A DNA stretch of 64,000 nt, from positions 1,302,001-1,366,000 of the forward strand of contig NZ_CP017111.1 of the NCBI RefSeq assembly GCF_001723605.1. The letters are read 5' to 3'. Below, in pieces: positions 1-7,533 of this stretch. A program made the translations under genes and the position numbers. Position 1 is the first letter of the stretch; the number at the start of each line of letters is the position of its first letter. Below the pieces are notes generated by a model, which was given only the letters and a program-made list of their open reading frames with translations, did not search any database and was not told the origin of the DNA. The DNA is from Sulfurospirillum halorespirans DSM 13726. GTDB lineage: Bacteria; Campylobacterota; Campylobacteria; Campylobacterales; Sulfurospirillaceae.

Positions 1-1
1 C

Positions 2-523
2 GATGAAGAGGCGTATTGGGGCATGCACGGAGGCGATAAACTCTGCGTGTTTGAAACCGATGTGGGACGTGTGGGCATTTTGGTCTGTTACGATGTCGAG
101 TACCCCGAACTTCCACGCCTTTTAGCCGATCAAGGCATTGATATTCTCTTTGTACCGTACTGGACGGATACCAAAAACAGCTACTTACGTGTGCGTCGTT
201 GCGCGCAAGCTAGAGCCATTGAAAACGAGTGTTATGTTGCGATTTCAGGCAGTGTTGGAACCCTTCCAAAAGTTGAAAATATGGACATTCAGTACTCCCA
301 ATCGGCGGTCTTTAGCCCTTCGGATTTTGCGTTTCCACACGATGCAACGATTGCCGAAGCCACGCCAAATACCGAGATGACCTTGGTCGCCGATCTTGAT
401 CTGAGTCTTTTAAAAGAGCTAAGAGAACGAGGCAGCGTGCGCAATCTGCGTTCACGTCGTAATGATTTGTACAGTCTGAAATGGAAAGGCGATAAAGAAG
501 ATTTTGTCGTGGTTCAAGGCTAG
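2..523 (+). CDS. Carbon-nitrogen hydrolase (nitrilase superfamily), C-terminal part
   Basis: The reading frame enters from the left edge, so only the last about 173 residues are present. The stretch GILVCYDVEYPEL carries the nitrilase-family catalytic cysteine in its usual VCYDxxxPE context, followed by FVPYWTDTKNSY and ARAIENECYVA, which match the conserved region after the nucleophile. Enzymes of this superfamily hydrolyse amides or nitriles in the cytoplasm; the substrate cannot be told from this fragment. The Glu and Lys of the catalytic triad lie outside the window. The next gene starts on the base after its stop, so the two are probably cotranscribed. Confidence 0.88.
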   Translation, partial: DEEAYWGMHGGDKLCVFETDVGRVGILVCYDVEYPELPRLLADQGIDILFVPYWTDTKNSYLRVRRCAQARAIENECYVAISGSVGTLPKVENMDIQYSQSAVFSPSDFAFPHDATIAEATPNTEMTLVADLDLSLLKELRERGSVRNLRSRRNDLYSLKWKGDKEDFVVVQG

Positions 524-991
524 GTGATACGGCTTTTTTGCGATGGCAGTGTCAATGCTCACACCCATGTGGGCGTTGGTGCGTATCTCATAGTTCCTGA
601 AAATTCTACGCAGGATGAGGCTTTACATGTAAAGCTCAAAATCTTTCCTGAAACCTCTTCCACGAAGCTTGAATTGCAAACACTGTTATGGGCGATGGAA
701 GAGGTATGCGGCATGAGTGATGAGCTTGTGATTTACACCGATTCGCAAAATATCATCACCCTTCCAAGCCGAAAAGAGCGGTTTGAGCGAAGAGGTTATG
801 AGACAAACCACAAGAAGATTCATGAGCACGCTGAGTTGTATCAAGCGTTTTATAGGGTGATGGAGGAAGTGAACTGTTCGTTGGTGAAAGTGAAAGGGCA
901 TAAGCTTGAGTGCGATAAAGATGCGATGGATCGCTATTTTACGCTTGTGGATCGTGCCTCGCGTGAAGCGCTTCGCAAAAGTGGTCTGTGA
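524..991 (+). CDS. RNase H-like fold protein
   Basis: A 155-residue protein starting with GTG directly after the preceding stop codon. The pattern LFCDGSVN near the N-terminus, KLELQTLLWAM, VIYTDSQN and a final VDRASREALR places acidic residues in the order Asp, Glu, Asp, Asp expected for an RNase HI-type metal centre, so it may cleave RNA in RNA-DNA hybrids. The loop around VKGHK replaces the usual histidine-loop region. Length fits RNase HI. It contains one TTTACATGTAAA palindrome (622-633), read as LHVK. Overall identity to textbook RnhA looks low, so it may be a diverged family member rather than the housekeeping enzyme. Confidence 0.7.
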   Translation: MIRLFCDGSVNAHTHVGVGAYLIVPENSTQDEALHVKLKIFPETSSTKLELQTLLWAMEEVCGMSDELVIYTDSQNIITLPSRKERFERRGYETNHKKIHEHAELYQAFYRVMEEVNCSLVKVKGHKLECDKDAMDRYFTLVDRASREALRKSGL

Positions 992-1009
992 AGGTTTACA
1001 TGTAAAGAA

Positions 1010-1037
1010 AATAAGAGAAGGGAATCCTTCTCTTATT
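1010..1037. terminator. Bidirectional stem-loop terminator
   Basis: A 12-bp perfect stem (left arm 1010-1021, right arm 1026-1037) with a GAAT loop lies between two convergent genes. It follows immediately after a TTTACATGTAAA palindrome at 995-1006. T-rich sequence is modest on either side, so termination is inferred from the stem and its convergent location. Confidence 0.65.
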
Positions 1038-1048
1038 GTGTGGTAAAA

Positions 1049-1339
1049 TTATTTGCCGAAGTGTTTTGAAGCGTGGTGTAGGGTAGATTTGGTGGATTGC
1101 CAAATGGATTCAACCCCTTTTTTCATCTCGTCAAATTTTTCTTCGCCTGCATCAACAAGTTCCGCAAGTTTTATTTTACCTTCACTCATTTTTTCATCAA
1201 GTTGTTTGATCTGTTTGTGCATCTCTATTTGAATATCCGCACTTGCACCGGAGGCTTCTGCTTTAAATTTATCAATTTGAGCTTTTGAGGCGTCAAATTC
1301 TGCTTGAATTTTTTGTTCGTAAAGTTTTTTATCACTCAT
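1049..1339 (-). CDS. Small coiled-coil protein, paralogue of the gene at 7015
   Basis: A 96-residue, charged, helix-forming protein beginning MSDKKLYEQK and containing SEGKIKLAELV. I chose the ATG at 1339 because AGGA sits just upstream; a longer GTG reading exists but has no ribosome site. No signal peptide, membrane segment or enzyme motif is visible. A second copy of the family lies about 6 kb away with the same DKxLYxQK start and GKIKLAELV core. It is followed upstream by an lmo0937-type membrane peptide and a BON protein, a grouping seen in envelope or osmotic stress loci, so a stress-related role is likely but unproven. Confidence 0.75.
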   Translation of the reverse strand: MSDKKLYEQKIQAEFDASKAQIDKFKAEASGASADIQIEMHKQIKQLDEKMSEGKIKLAELVDAGEEKFDEMKKGVESIWQSTKSTLHHASKHFGK

Positions 1340-1361
1340 GAGGAATCCTTTTATAATGGGT

Positions 1362-1511
1362 TTAGAGAACACGTCTACCTTGAATAATTCGAACGAGCAC
1401 TACGATCAGAGCTATGACCAAGAGAAGGTGTATAAACCCTCCCAAAGTATAGCTCGAAACCAGACCGAGTGCCCACATGATAATCAGTAAAAGAGCAACT
1501 GTATAAAGCAT
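1362..1511 (-). CDS. lmo0937-family small membrane protein
   Basis: A 49-residue peptide beginning MLYTVALLLIIMWALGLV and continuing SSYTLGGFIHLLLVIAL then a basic tail RIIQGRRVL. This is the characteristic two-helix pattern of lmo0937/DUF5670 proteins: hydrophobic segment, SYTLGGFIH turn, second hydrophobic segment, arginine-rich end. AAGGAG lies 7 bases before the ATG. The function of the family is unknown; members are often general-stress genes. It lies between a coiled-coil gene and a BON-domain gene on the same strand, consistent with one stress operon. Confidence 0.87.
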   Translation of the reverse strand: MLYTVALLLIIMWALGLVSSYTLGGFIHLLLVIALIVVLVRIIQGRRVL

Positions 1512-1525
1512 GTGAGTCTCCTTGT

Positions 1526-2278
1526 TTAATTTTTCAATGATGCGTCAATACTCATGGTATTGACAACACCGATAACACCGTCAACATCTTCGACAAGTTT
1601 GGTAACCAAGTCTACTTCAGCAGCATTTTGTGCTTTTCCACTTACCATGGCAACACCATCTTTGGTGGTGACACTGGTACGGATCGCACTCGTTGAGCTA
1701 TGAAGCAACAAGGTCATTTTGACTTGAGCTGTGATGGAAGCGTCATCTATTTTTTCACCCATGGTTTCAGATTTTGAAAGTTTCATATTGTTTATGACAC
1801 TTTTAACACCTTCCACTTTTTTGGCGTATTGGGTTGTCAGCTCTTTTTTAGCAGAACTTTCAGCCTCGCCTTTTAGGGTAACAACGCCATTTTTAACGCT
1901 AACTTCCGTTTTACTTGCACTTACATTGCTGTGAAACACAAGCGCTGTTTGTACTTTCATTCTGATCCATGTATCGGAGTTTTCAGGAAGACGATCTTCA
2001 CGGATTACAATCTGATTGTCGACACTTTTAACACCAGTAATGGCTTCAGCAGTATTACCTGCCATTGGTTTATGCGCATCATCAAACACTTCGCCGGAGA
2101 GCGTAACCACACCCTCTTTTGAAGCAATTTTGATGTGCTCATCTTTTAAATAGGTCTTGAAAACAAAACTCTTTTTAAACGATGACTCAATTTGGTCATC
2201 CATATCAGACGCGTACGCTGAGATACTCGTTGAAAGAATAACCGCAACAATCGCTGCTGCTATAAATGAGTATTTCAT
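1526..2278 (-). CDS. Periplasmic BON-domain protein (OsmY-like)
   Basis: A 250-residue protein with an N-terminal signal peptide (MKYSFIAAAIVAVILSTSI, cleavage probably after AYA) and three successive BON domains, each with the pattern VxVKxGVVTLxGxV: roughly residues 35-100, 105-175 and 185-250. BON domains bind phospholipid or peptidoglycan surfaces and are typical of osmotic-stress proteins such as OsmY. The ATG at 2278 is preferred over an upstream TTG that would overlap the preceding small gene. Flanked by other small stress-type genes on the same strand. Confidence 0.88.
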   Translation of the reverse strand: MKYSFIAAAIVAVILSTSISAYASDMDDQIESSFKKSFVFKTYLKDEHIKIASKEGVVTLSGEVFDDAHKPMAGNTAEAITGVKSVDNQIVIREDRLPENSDTWIRMKVQTALVFHSNVSASKTEVSVKNGVVTLKGEAESSAKKELTTQYAKKVEGVKSVINNMKLSKSETMGEKIDDASITAQVKMTLLLHSSTSAIRTSVTTKDGVAMVSGKAQNAAEVDLVTKLVEDVDGVIGVVNTMSIDASLKN

Positions 2279-2307
2279 TGTCGCTGGATGTTTATACACT
2301 GAGTGTC

Positions 2308-2460
2308 TCAATGTTTGATCTTTTCGTCTTTTTTTGGATCAACTTTAACGCCGTCTTTTGCTGGCTCAGTGACTTTAGCAGAATCTTTTTTAGGATCGAC
2401 GCATGCAGCATCTTTTTTAGGATCGGTATGCGTATTGGTTTTATTTTTGTCGTTAAACAT
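2308..2460 (-). CDS. DPKKD-repeat small hydrophilic protein
   Basis: A 50-residue reading frame with AAGGA before its ATG. It contains three copies of DPKKD, the first two as DPKKDAACV and DPKKDSAKV, the last near the C-terminus. It is extremely Lys/Asp rich, has one cysteine, and is predicted to be disordered; no signal peptide is visible. Its stop lies 29 bases before the BON-protein ATG, suggesting cotranscription. I recognise no family. The clear ribosome site, repeats and position support a real gene, although it could be a spurious short frame. Confidence 0.55.
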   Translation of the reverse strand: MFNDKNKTNTHTDPKKDAACVDPKKDSAKVTEPAKDGVKVDPKKDEKIKH

Positions 2461-2630
2461 GATATGTCCTTATCTTTTGGTCGGTAGATATTGAAATACA
2501 CACGTATTCAGTCGATAGTACGGGTATGTAATATGAAGCTATAAAAGTATTTTCATTGTTGAAAAGACTCTTGAACTCTTTCTTACATGTAAACATCTTA
2601 CAGACCTTTGGTCATTTTTTGGTTATTATC

Positions 2631-2655
2631 AAACTCTTTACATGTAAAAGAGTTT
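2631..2655. terminator. Inverted repeat built around TTTACATGTAAA
   Basis: Arms AAACTCTTT and AAAGAGTTT flank a central copy of the palindrome (2637-2648), just downstream of the minus-strand peptidase gene. The run of T after the stem is short, so this may be a weak terminator or simply an extended protein-binding site. A second, one-mismatch copy of the palindrome is at 2582-2593. The 2461-2662 stretch shows nothing else. Confidence 0.4.
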
Positions 2656-2662
2656 TGATGGT

Positions 2663-3586
2663 TTACTCTTGCAGTCTTCGTTTGATCTCTTCGAGGGTTT
2701 TTTGGTATTCCACCGAAAAGACGCCACCAATATCAACGGCTTCGAGCGCATACTGTTTTGCTTCACGCAATTTGTTTTCTCGCATTAACGATTGCGCAAG
2801 GTTATTTAAAAGCACAGGATCATGTGGTTTAAGCGCAAGAGCGCGTTTATACTCTGCCGTGGCATTAAGATAATCTTGCATCTCCATATACATATTTGCC
2901 AACATCACCGAGCCCAAAGTTGAGCTAGGATAGGTTGCCACGTAGTTAATGGCGGAGAGTTTCGCTTGCTCTTTGTAGCCAACATCGTACATGTCGGTAA
3001 TGGCACGTATCATGGCTGGCTCATTGGAGGCAATAGGTAACAGTGGCGGTTTCAGTGCCACAATCGCCCAACTTCCACCGCGTTGTGAGAACATTTCAAA
3101 GTCATCAAAACTCATCCATGTTTGATCTCCCTTAGGTGCGGAGAGAAATACTTTTTTGTCTGCTTTATCAAAACCTGTGACCACCGCGTAGTGCCATGCA
3201 GGAAGCGGCGTAAGGCCTAGATTGAACAGAACCAGTACGGGTGTATTGTTAGAAACTTCACTTAAAATGGGTGCGAGCCCAGGATTGAGTGCATAAGGAA
3301 TGAGTCCGTAGCGTCTAGCAGTCGCTTTCATCTCCATTTGCAAGGAGCCTAAAAGCTCTGGCGTAAAAGTCGTTCCGACAACATCGCCATAGACAAACTC
3401 AACATTTTGATGCGTTAGCAGGGTTGCTAAAGATGCAGGACCACAAAAGTAAGCCTCTTGCGGGTAGATGGTTAATGAAAGCTTTTTAGACTCGACAATC
3501 GATTTATCCGCAGATAAATAGTCATAATTCTTAGAGACACACCCCGTAAAAAGCAAAAGGGTTGCGCAGAGAAGTAAGCGTTTCAT
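2663..3586 (-). CDS. PA2778-family C39-like cysteine peptidase lipoprotein with TPR repeats
   Basis: A 307-residue protein with a lipobox (LLLFTGC, lipidated Cys16). The segment EAYFCGPASLATLL supplies a papain-like/C39 nucleophile (Cys48) and PAWHYAVVTGFD the matching histidine (His132). The last third (about 195-300) contains TPR repeats, including a clear one at YLNATAEYKRALALKPHDP. This domain order is that of PA2778-type peptidases, which nearly always pair with a PA2779-type membrane protein, as here: the upstream gene overlaps by 4 bases. The natural substrate is unknown. The protein should be anchored in the envelope and face the periplasm. Confidence 0.87.
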   Translation of the reverse strand: MKRLLLCATLLLFTGCVSKNYDYLSADKSIVESKKLSLTIYPQEAYFCGPASLATLLTHQNVEFVYGDVVGTTFTPELLGSLQMEMKATARRYGLIPYALNPGLAPILSEVSNNTPVLVLFNLGLTPLPAWHYAVVTGFDKADKKVFLSAPKGDQTWMSFDDFEMFSQRGGSWAIVALKPPLLPIASNEPAMIRAITDMYDVGYKEQAKLSAINYVATYPSSTLGSVMLANMYMEMQDYLNATAEYKRALALKPHDPVLLNNLAQSLMRENKLREAKQYALEAVDIGGVFSVEYQKTLEEIKRRLQE

Positions 3587-3963
3587 TGCACACTTTTCGT
3601 AAAGTTAAACACTTTGGTAAAGCCTAAAATATCGGTAATTAAAAGAACGATAAAGATGAAAACCAAAACACCCAAGATGGCTCCACCTGCACTACCACCC
3701 GCAGGCATTGATTCTATTTGTTCGTTGATTTGCGCGATTTCTTCATCGGTTAACGAAGCGATTCTATTTTGAATATTTTCGCTGCTAACACCGAGTTCCG
3801 CAAGTTTAGCTTGCACCTCTTGTTTTGCTAAAAAACCATCAATACTAGCACTTGAGTGAGACTCCTGCAACACATCTTGTGCGCTGATAACGCCTGCAAA
3901 CATCGTGGTACTAAAGAGAGAAAGGGAGAGACTAAAGGCAAGAATCAGTTTTGCAATGTTCAT
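3583..3963 (-). CDS. PA2779-family protein
   Basis: A 126-residue protein with an N-terminal signal peptide (through MFAG), a helical middle part (SSENIQNRIASLTDEEIAQINEQIE) and one C-terminal membrane helix (ILGVLVFIFIVLLITDILG) preceded by a Gly/Ala/Ser-rich hinge. This matches PA2779-type proteins, small partners of PA2778-type cysteine peptidases. AAGGAG lies before the ATG. The last 4 bases overlap the peptidase start, so translation is coupled. One attractive role is that it presents or is processed by its neighbour, but that is inference. Confidence 0.83.
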   Translation of the reverse strand: MNIAKLILAFSLSLSLFSTTMFAGVISAQDVLQESHSSASIDGFLAKQEVQAKLAELGVSSENIQNRIASLTDEEIAQINEQIESMPAGGSAGGAILGVLVFIFIVLLITDILGFTKVFNFTKSVQ

Positions 3964-4160
3964 AATGAACTCCTTACATGTAAAGGGATCGATAAGCTTA
4001 TGACAAGCACAGAAATAACGGTTCGGATTTAAGGTTTGAGCCTTAAACCCGTTTCTTCACACACGATTTATTGTAAATCTTCAAGGTTATTTTTCAGTTA
4101 TTTTCGTTTGATGTGTCTGGGTAGGGCTTAGAGGTACCCATGCGAGAAAAGAGTCAATAC

Positions 4161-4174
4161 TTTGCTATAGTGAA
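4161..4174 (+). promoter_or_regulatory. Probable extended -10 promoter of the response regulator
   Basis: TGCTATAGT (inside this interval) fits an extended -10 element about 35 bases before the response regulator ATG. The core CTATAGTGAA is shared with the two near-palindromic repeats at 39713 and 39766 next to an XRE regulator gene, so the same short site may be read by a repressor, or the likeness may only reflect shared -10 sequence. Nothing else stands out in 3964-4208 apart from a TGGGTA/TACCCA inverted repeat at 4118-4140. Confidence 0.35.
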
Positions 4175-4208
4175 GTAAATACTAATCCACCACTGTAAAG
4201 GATGCACA

Positions 4209-4922
4209 ATGTTAGATCTCGGTGTTATGTCCTGCTGCAATCGTTACACGGTTTTATGCGTCGATGACGAAGAGGAGTTTTTAGCGTATCTCTCTTCCAT
4301 TCTTGAACGTTATTTTTTAAAGGTCTACTCTGTAGCTTCCGTCAACGAGGCTTATCAAATTATAGAAGAGCAGACGATAGATCTTATTATCACCGATTTG
4401 TATATGCCAAAGACCAATGGCATTGATTTTATTAAAAAGATTCGAAGTGAGCGCTCTGCTATCGCAGCTATTTTTTTAACGGCGTGCTTTGAAAAAGATT
4501 ATTTGCATGCGGCGATTCCTTTGGAGCTCGATGCCTATCTTGTCAAACCTGTCTCGCTCGAAAAGCTTTTTGAAACATTGCAGCGTACCATCGAGCACAT
4601 TGAAAAACGTTCCTCAAAAACGTACACGATCAAAGGCGGTATTTCGTTTGATTTGTGCGATCAGGTGGCGTATGAAACGGCGAGTCGTAAGCTGATCGAT
4701 GTGACTCAAAAAGAGCTTGCACTGCTCAGTCTGCTTCTTAAAAACCAGCATACGATTTTAAGCAAAAGTGTCATTGAGAGCTATTTGTGGGAATTTGAAT
4801 CCGCTGCGGATAGTTCCGTGAAGACATTAATCAACAAACTCAGAAAGAAGATCGGCAGTGACGCTATTATCACGCACAGCACGATTGGATATTCTATCGC
4901 TCTTGAGGAGCTTACAGTATGA
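4209..4922 (+). CDS. OmpR-family response regulator
   Basis: A 237-residue two-domain regulator. The receiver domain (about 12-130) has the acidic pocket VDDEE, the phosphorylation site Asp63 in IITDLYMP, a conserved Thr (LTACF) and Lys113 in YLVKPVS. The C-terminal winged-helix domain (about 140-235) ends with the typical recognition-helix and wing sequence SVKTLINKLRKKIG...THSTIGYSI. It would bind DNA when phosphorylated by its partner, the FIST-domain histidine kinase, whose ATG overlaps this stop by 4 bases. The genes it controls cannot be told from the window. Confidence 0.92.
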   Translation: MLDLGVMSCCNRYTVLCVDDEEEFLAYLSSILERYFLKVYSVASVNEAYQIIEEQTIDLIITDLYMPKTNGIDFIKKIRSERSAIAAIFLTACFEKDYLHAAIPLELDAYLVKPVSLEKLFETLQRTIEHIEKRSSKTYTIKGGISFDLCDQVAYETASRKLIDVTQKELALLSLLLKNQHTILSKSVIESYLWEFESAADSSVKTLINKLRKKIGSDAIITHSTIGYSIALEELTV

Positions 4923-6964
4923 AAATATACACCTATCGTTTTGTCTCACACGAAGATTTTGCCCTGTTTATCGCCCTTAAAGAGCTCAATCTTGCCCCCA
5001 ATATTTTTGTGATGTGCTACTCTGGCATCGACGATCAAGCGATCAACCAAGAGATACTTTCTAGCATCAAAACGCTTCTGCCCCAAGCGTCCATCATGGG
5101 TTCCACCACCGATGGGGAGATCTTTGAAACCGAGGTGATGGTGCACTCCTTTGTCCTCTCCCTCACGACGTTTGAGAGCACAAACTTGCAGATTGAGCTT
5201 TTCCCGTGCGATCAAGACTCTTTCAGATCAGGGCAGATGATCGCCAATGAAGGGGTGAAATTAGGGGCGAAAGTGGCGATTATCGTCGCGGATGGCATTG
5301 TCACCAATGGTGATTATTTGATGGATGGTGTGAACTCCATTGCCCCTTCTTTAGTCGTCGCAGGAGGACTTGCGGGAGATAACGGACGGTATGAAGAGAG
5401 TTTCATCTTTTGCGACACACAGATTCATTCCAAATCCATCGTGGTGGGCTATCTCATCAGCGACACGCTTGAAGTCTATCACACCAAAAGCTTTAACTGG
5501 GCACCCATGGGACCCAAATTTAAGGTCACGCGCGCCGATAAAAATTGTATCTACACGGTCGATGACATCTCGGTATTGGAGCTTTACCGCAAGTATTTAG
5601 GCTCCGCATTAGCGCAAAAACTTCCTCTTGGCGGCATCGAATTTCCGTTTGTTTTTTACAAAGAGGGACATCTGATCGGGCGGGCACCTATTCGCCTCAA
5701 CAATGATGGTTCGGTCGTTTTTGCGGGCAATATCAATGAAGGCGAAATCATTCAGTTTGGCTTTGGCGACATCGATGCCATTTTATCGGACGCGAGAGAA
5801 ATCATCTCCGATTTAGCCGAATTTGGACCTGAAAAAGTGATGATCTTTTCGTGTATGACACGCAAAAACTTTTTAGGGGAAGATGCACATAACGACTTTG
5901 AAGGACTCGCGTCCATAGCACCCACGACGGGATTTTTTACCTATGGAGAGTTCTTTCACGATTCCGATCACAAATGCAATTTTCTGCTCAATGAAACCAT
6001 GACCGTCTTGGGACTTAAAGAAGCATCTGCAGTTTCCAAAGCCAATATGCAGCAGAAAAAAAACCTTCCTCACAAGAAGATTTCACGTCATCATCGCTAC
6101 TCTGAGACGTTTGATGCACTTTTGCATATTGGCAGACAAACAGCCTTGGAGCTTGGAGCGCTGAATTCAACGCTCAACACCAAAGTCGAAGAGGCGGTCA
6201 AACGTTATCAGGCTTCGGAGGAGCTCATCATTATCCAAGCACGTTCTGCCATTATCGGTGAGATGCTCAGTATGATCGCTCATCAATGGCGCCAACCTCT
6301 CTCGATCATCGGGATGGTCATCAACAAAATACGCCTCTCTACCATGAGTAATCCAACCAAAGATGAAGCGCTTATAACCGACATCGACGTCGTGGATCGC
6401 AATGTAAGTTACCTCTCCAATACCATTGAAGATTTTAAAAACTTTTTTAAACCTGAGGTGAAAAAAGAGTGGCATACCGCTTCAAAGATTTGTGAGCAAC
6501 TGCGCTCCCTTGCCGATCCGATTCTTAAAATGTATAAAATTGAGTTAGAGATCACTTTGAATGATGATAAACAGTTTTTTATCTATGGAAGTGAGCTGGT
6601 GCAAGTGTTGCTCTCCATCGTCTCAAACGCCAAAGATGCGATCTTTGAGCAACAAAAAGAGAATGGAAAAATCAGCATCGTTTGTGAATACAAACCGCTT
6701 AAATCCATCTACCGTTTCACGATTTCGGACAACGGTGGAAGCATCGCTGCAGATATGATTAAGGTGATGTTCGAGCCTTACGTCTCTAGCAAAGGCATTA
6801 CAGGAACGGGACTGGGGCTTTATATGGCGAAGACGATCATTGAAAAGCATTTTAGAGGAACGATCAGCGGTAAAAATATTGAAGGTGGAGCGTGTATTAT
6901 TATCGATTTTCCGATAACAACCAAAGAGCCTCTCCTCTTGCTTGAGCCTAAATTACTCGCATAA
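4919..6964 (+). CDS. FIST-domain sensor histidine kinase
   Basis: A 681-residue cytoplasmic kinase. Residues about 25-210 form a FIST_N domain and about 215-370 a FIST_C domain, a ligand-binding pair thought to sense small molecules such as amino acids. After a linker, the dimerisation helix carries the phospho-acceptor His455 in AHQWRQPL, followed by an ATPase domain with N box (SNAKDAI), G1 box (ISDNGG) and G2 box (GTGLGLYMAKTI). There is no membrane segment, so the signal is intracellular. It follows the response regulator with a 4-base overlap and ends at a strong stem-loop. Confidence 0.92.
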   Translation: MKIYTYRFVSHEDFALFIALKELNLAPNIFVMCYSGIDDQAINQEILSSIKTLLPQASIMGSTTDGEIFETEVMVHSFVLSLTTFESTNLQIELFPCDQDSFRSGQMIANEGVKLGAKVAIIVADGIVTNGDYLMDGVNSIAPSLVVAGGLAGDNGRYEESFIFCDTQIHSKSIVVGYLISDTLEVYHTKSFNWAPMGPKFKVTRADKNCIYTVDDISVLELYRKYLGSALAQKLPLGGIEFPFVFYKEGHLIGRAPIRLNNDGSVVFAGNINEGEIIQFGFGDIDAILSDAREIISDLAEFGPEKVMIFSCMTRKNFLGEDAHNDFEGLASIAPTTGFFTYGEFFHDSDHKCNFLLNETMTVLGLKEASAVSKANMQQKKNLPHKKISRHHRYSETFDALLHIGRQTALELGALNSTLNTKVEEAVKRYQASEELIIIQARSAIIGEMLSMIAHQWRQPLSIIGMVINKIRLSTMSNPTKDEALITDIDVVDRNVSYLSNTIEDFKNFFKPEVKKEWHTASKICEQLRSLADPILKMYKIELEITLNDDKQFFIYGSELVQVLLSIVSNAKDAIFEQQKENGKISIVCEYKPLKSIYRFTISDNGGSIAADMIKVMFEPYVSSKGITGTGLGLYMAKTIIEKHFRGTISGKNIEGGACIIIDFPITTKEPLLLLEPKLLA

Positions 6965-6983
6965 GAAGCTTTACATGTAAGAA

Positions 6984-7012
6984 AAAAGAAGAGAGGTTTT
7001 CTCTCTTCTTTT
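6984..7012. terminator. Bidirectional terminator
   Basis: A 12-bp stem (6984-6995 with 7001-7012) with a GTTTT loop, A-rich on one side and T-rich on the other, sits between the convergent kinase gene and the small coiled-coil gene. A near-copy of the palindrome, TTTACATGTAAG, is directly before it at 6970. Confidence 0.8.
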
Positions 7013-7014
7013 GT

Positions 7015-7311
7015 TTAGGTAAGCGCTTTAAATTTGATCGCAGTATCGGCAAATGCCACGATAATACTATCCCACATAATTTCAAAATTTTTCTTGGCAG
7101 ATTCAAAACTGTGTCCAGTCATTTTGACCAATTCCGCCAGTTTGATTTTTCCCTCTTCCAGTTTACTTTCAAGCAATTTAACGTGTTTGTTTAATTCGAG
7201 TTGCAGATGCGTACGTGCCGCAAACGCTTGGGTACGAAACTGAATCATCCCCGTTTTCCACTCATTGAGTTGGGTCTGTTTTTTTTGTTGGTAAAGTTCT
7301 TTATCGTTCAT
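7015..7311 (-). CDS. Small coiled-coil protein, paralogue of the gene at 1049
   Basis: A 98-residue helical protein starting MNDKELYQQK with the shared core EEGKIKLAELV. The ATG at 7311 is preceded by GGAAATCC; a longer reading would add a cysteine-rich leader without a ribosome site. It shares start, core and length with the protein about 6 kb to the left, and each copy sits at one side of the stretch holding the peptidase pair and the two-component system. No signal or membrane segment. Function unknown; a phasin-like or stress-scaffold role is possible but not shown. Confidence 0.72.
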   Translation of the reverse strand: MNDKELYQQKKQTQLNEWKTGMIQFRTQAFAARTHLQLELNKHVKLLESKLEEGKIKLAELVKMTGHSFESAKKNFEIMWDSIIVAFADTAIKFKALT

Positions 7312-7533
7312 AGGATTTCCTTTTGGGTCTATCGTTGGTTGGCAGATACATGTGAAGTGACACGAAGAGATTAAAATGCACAAACTAAAGAATGCTACTT
7401 ATCACGTTCACTATACTCTTATTTGCACGATTGTGGTGTCTTTGGCAGTGCAAATGGGTAGATCGCTTCATTCGTTACCAAAGTACCCATTGTGAGGTTT
7501 AATCTTTTACATGTAAAAAAGACTTCTCATCGT

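Noticed and set aside
2279-2311. TTG start for the BON protein
   Set aside because: It would overlap the DPKKD gene and add residues before a clean signal peptide.
4118-4140. TGGGTA/TACCCA inverted repeat, also seen at 7453-7491
   Set aside because: Spacers differ (11 and 23 bases) and neither has a fixed place relative to a promoter; probably coincidence.
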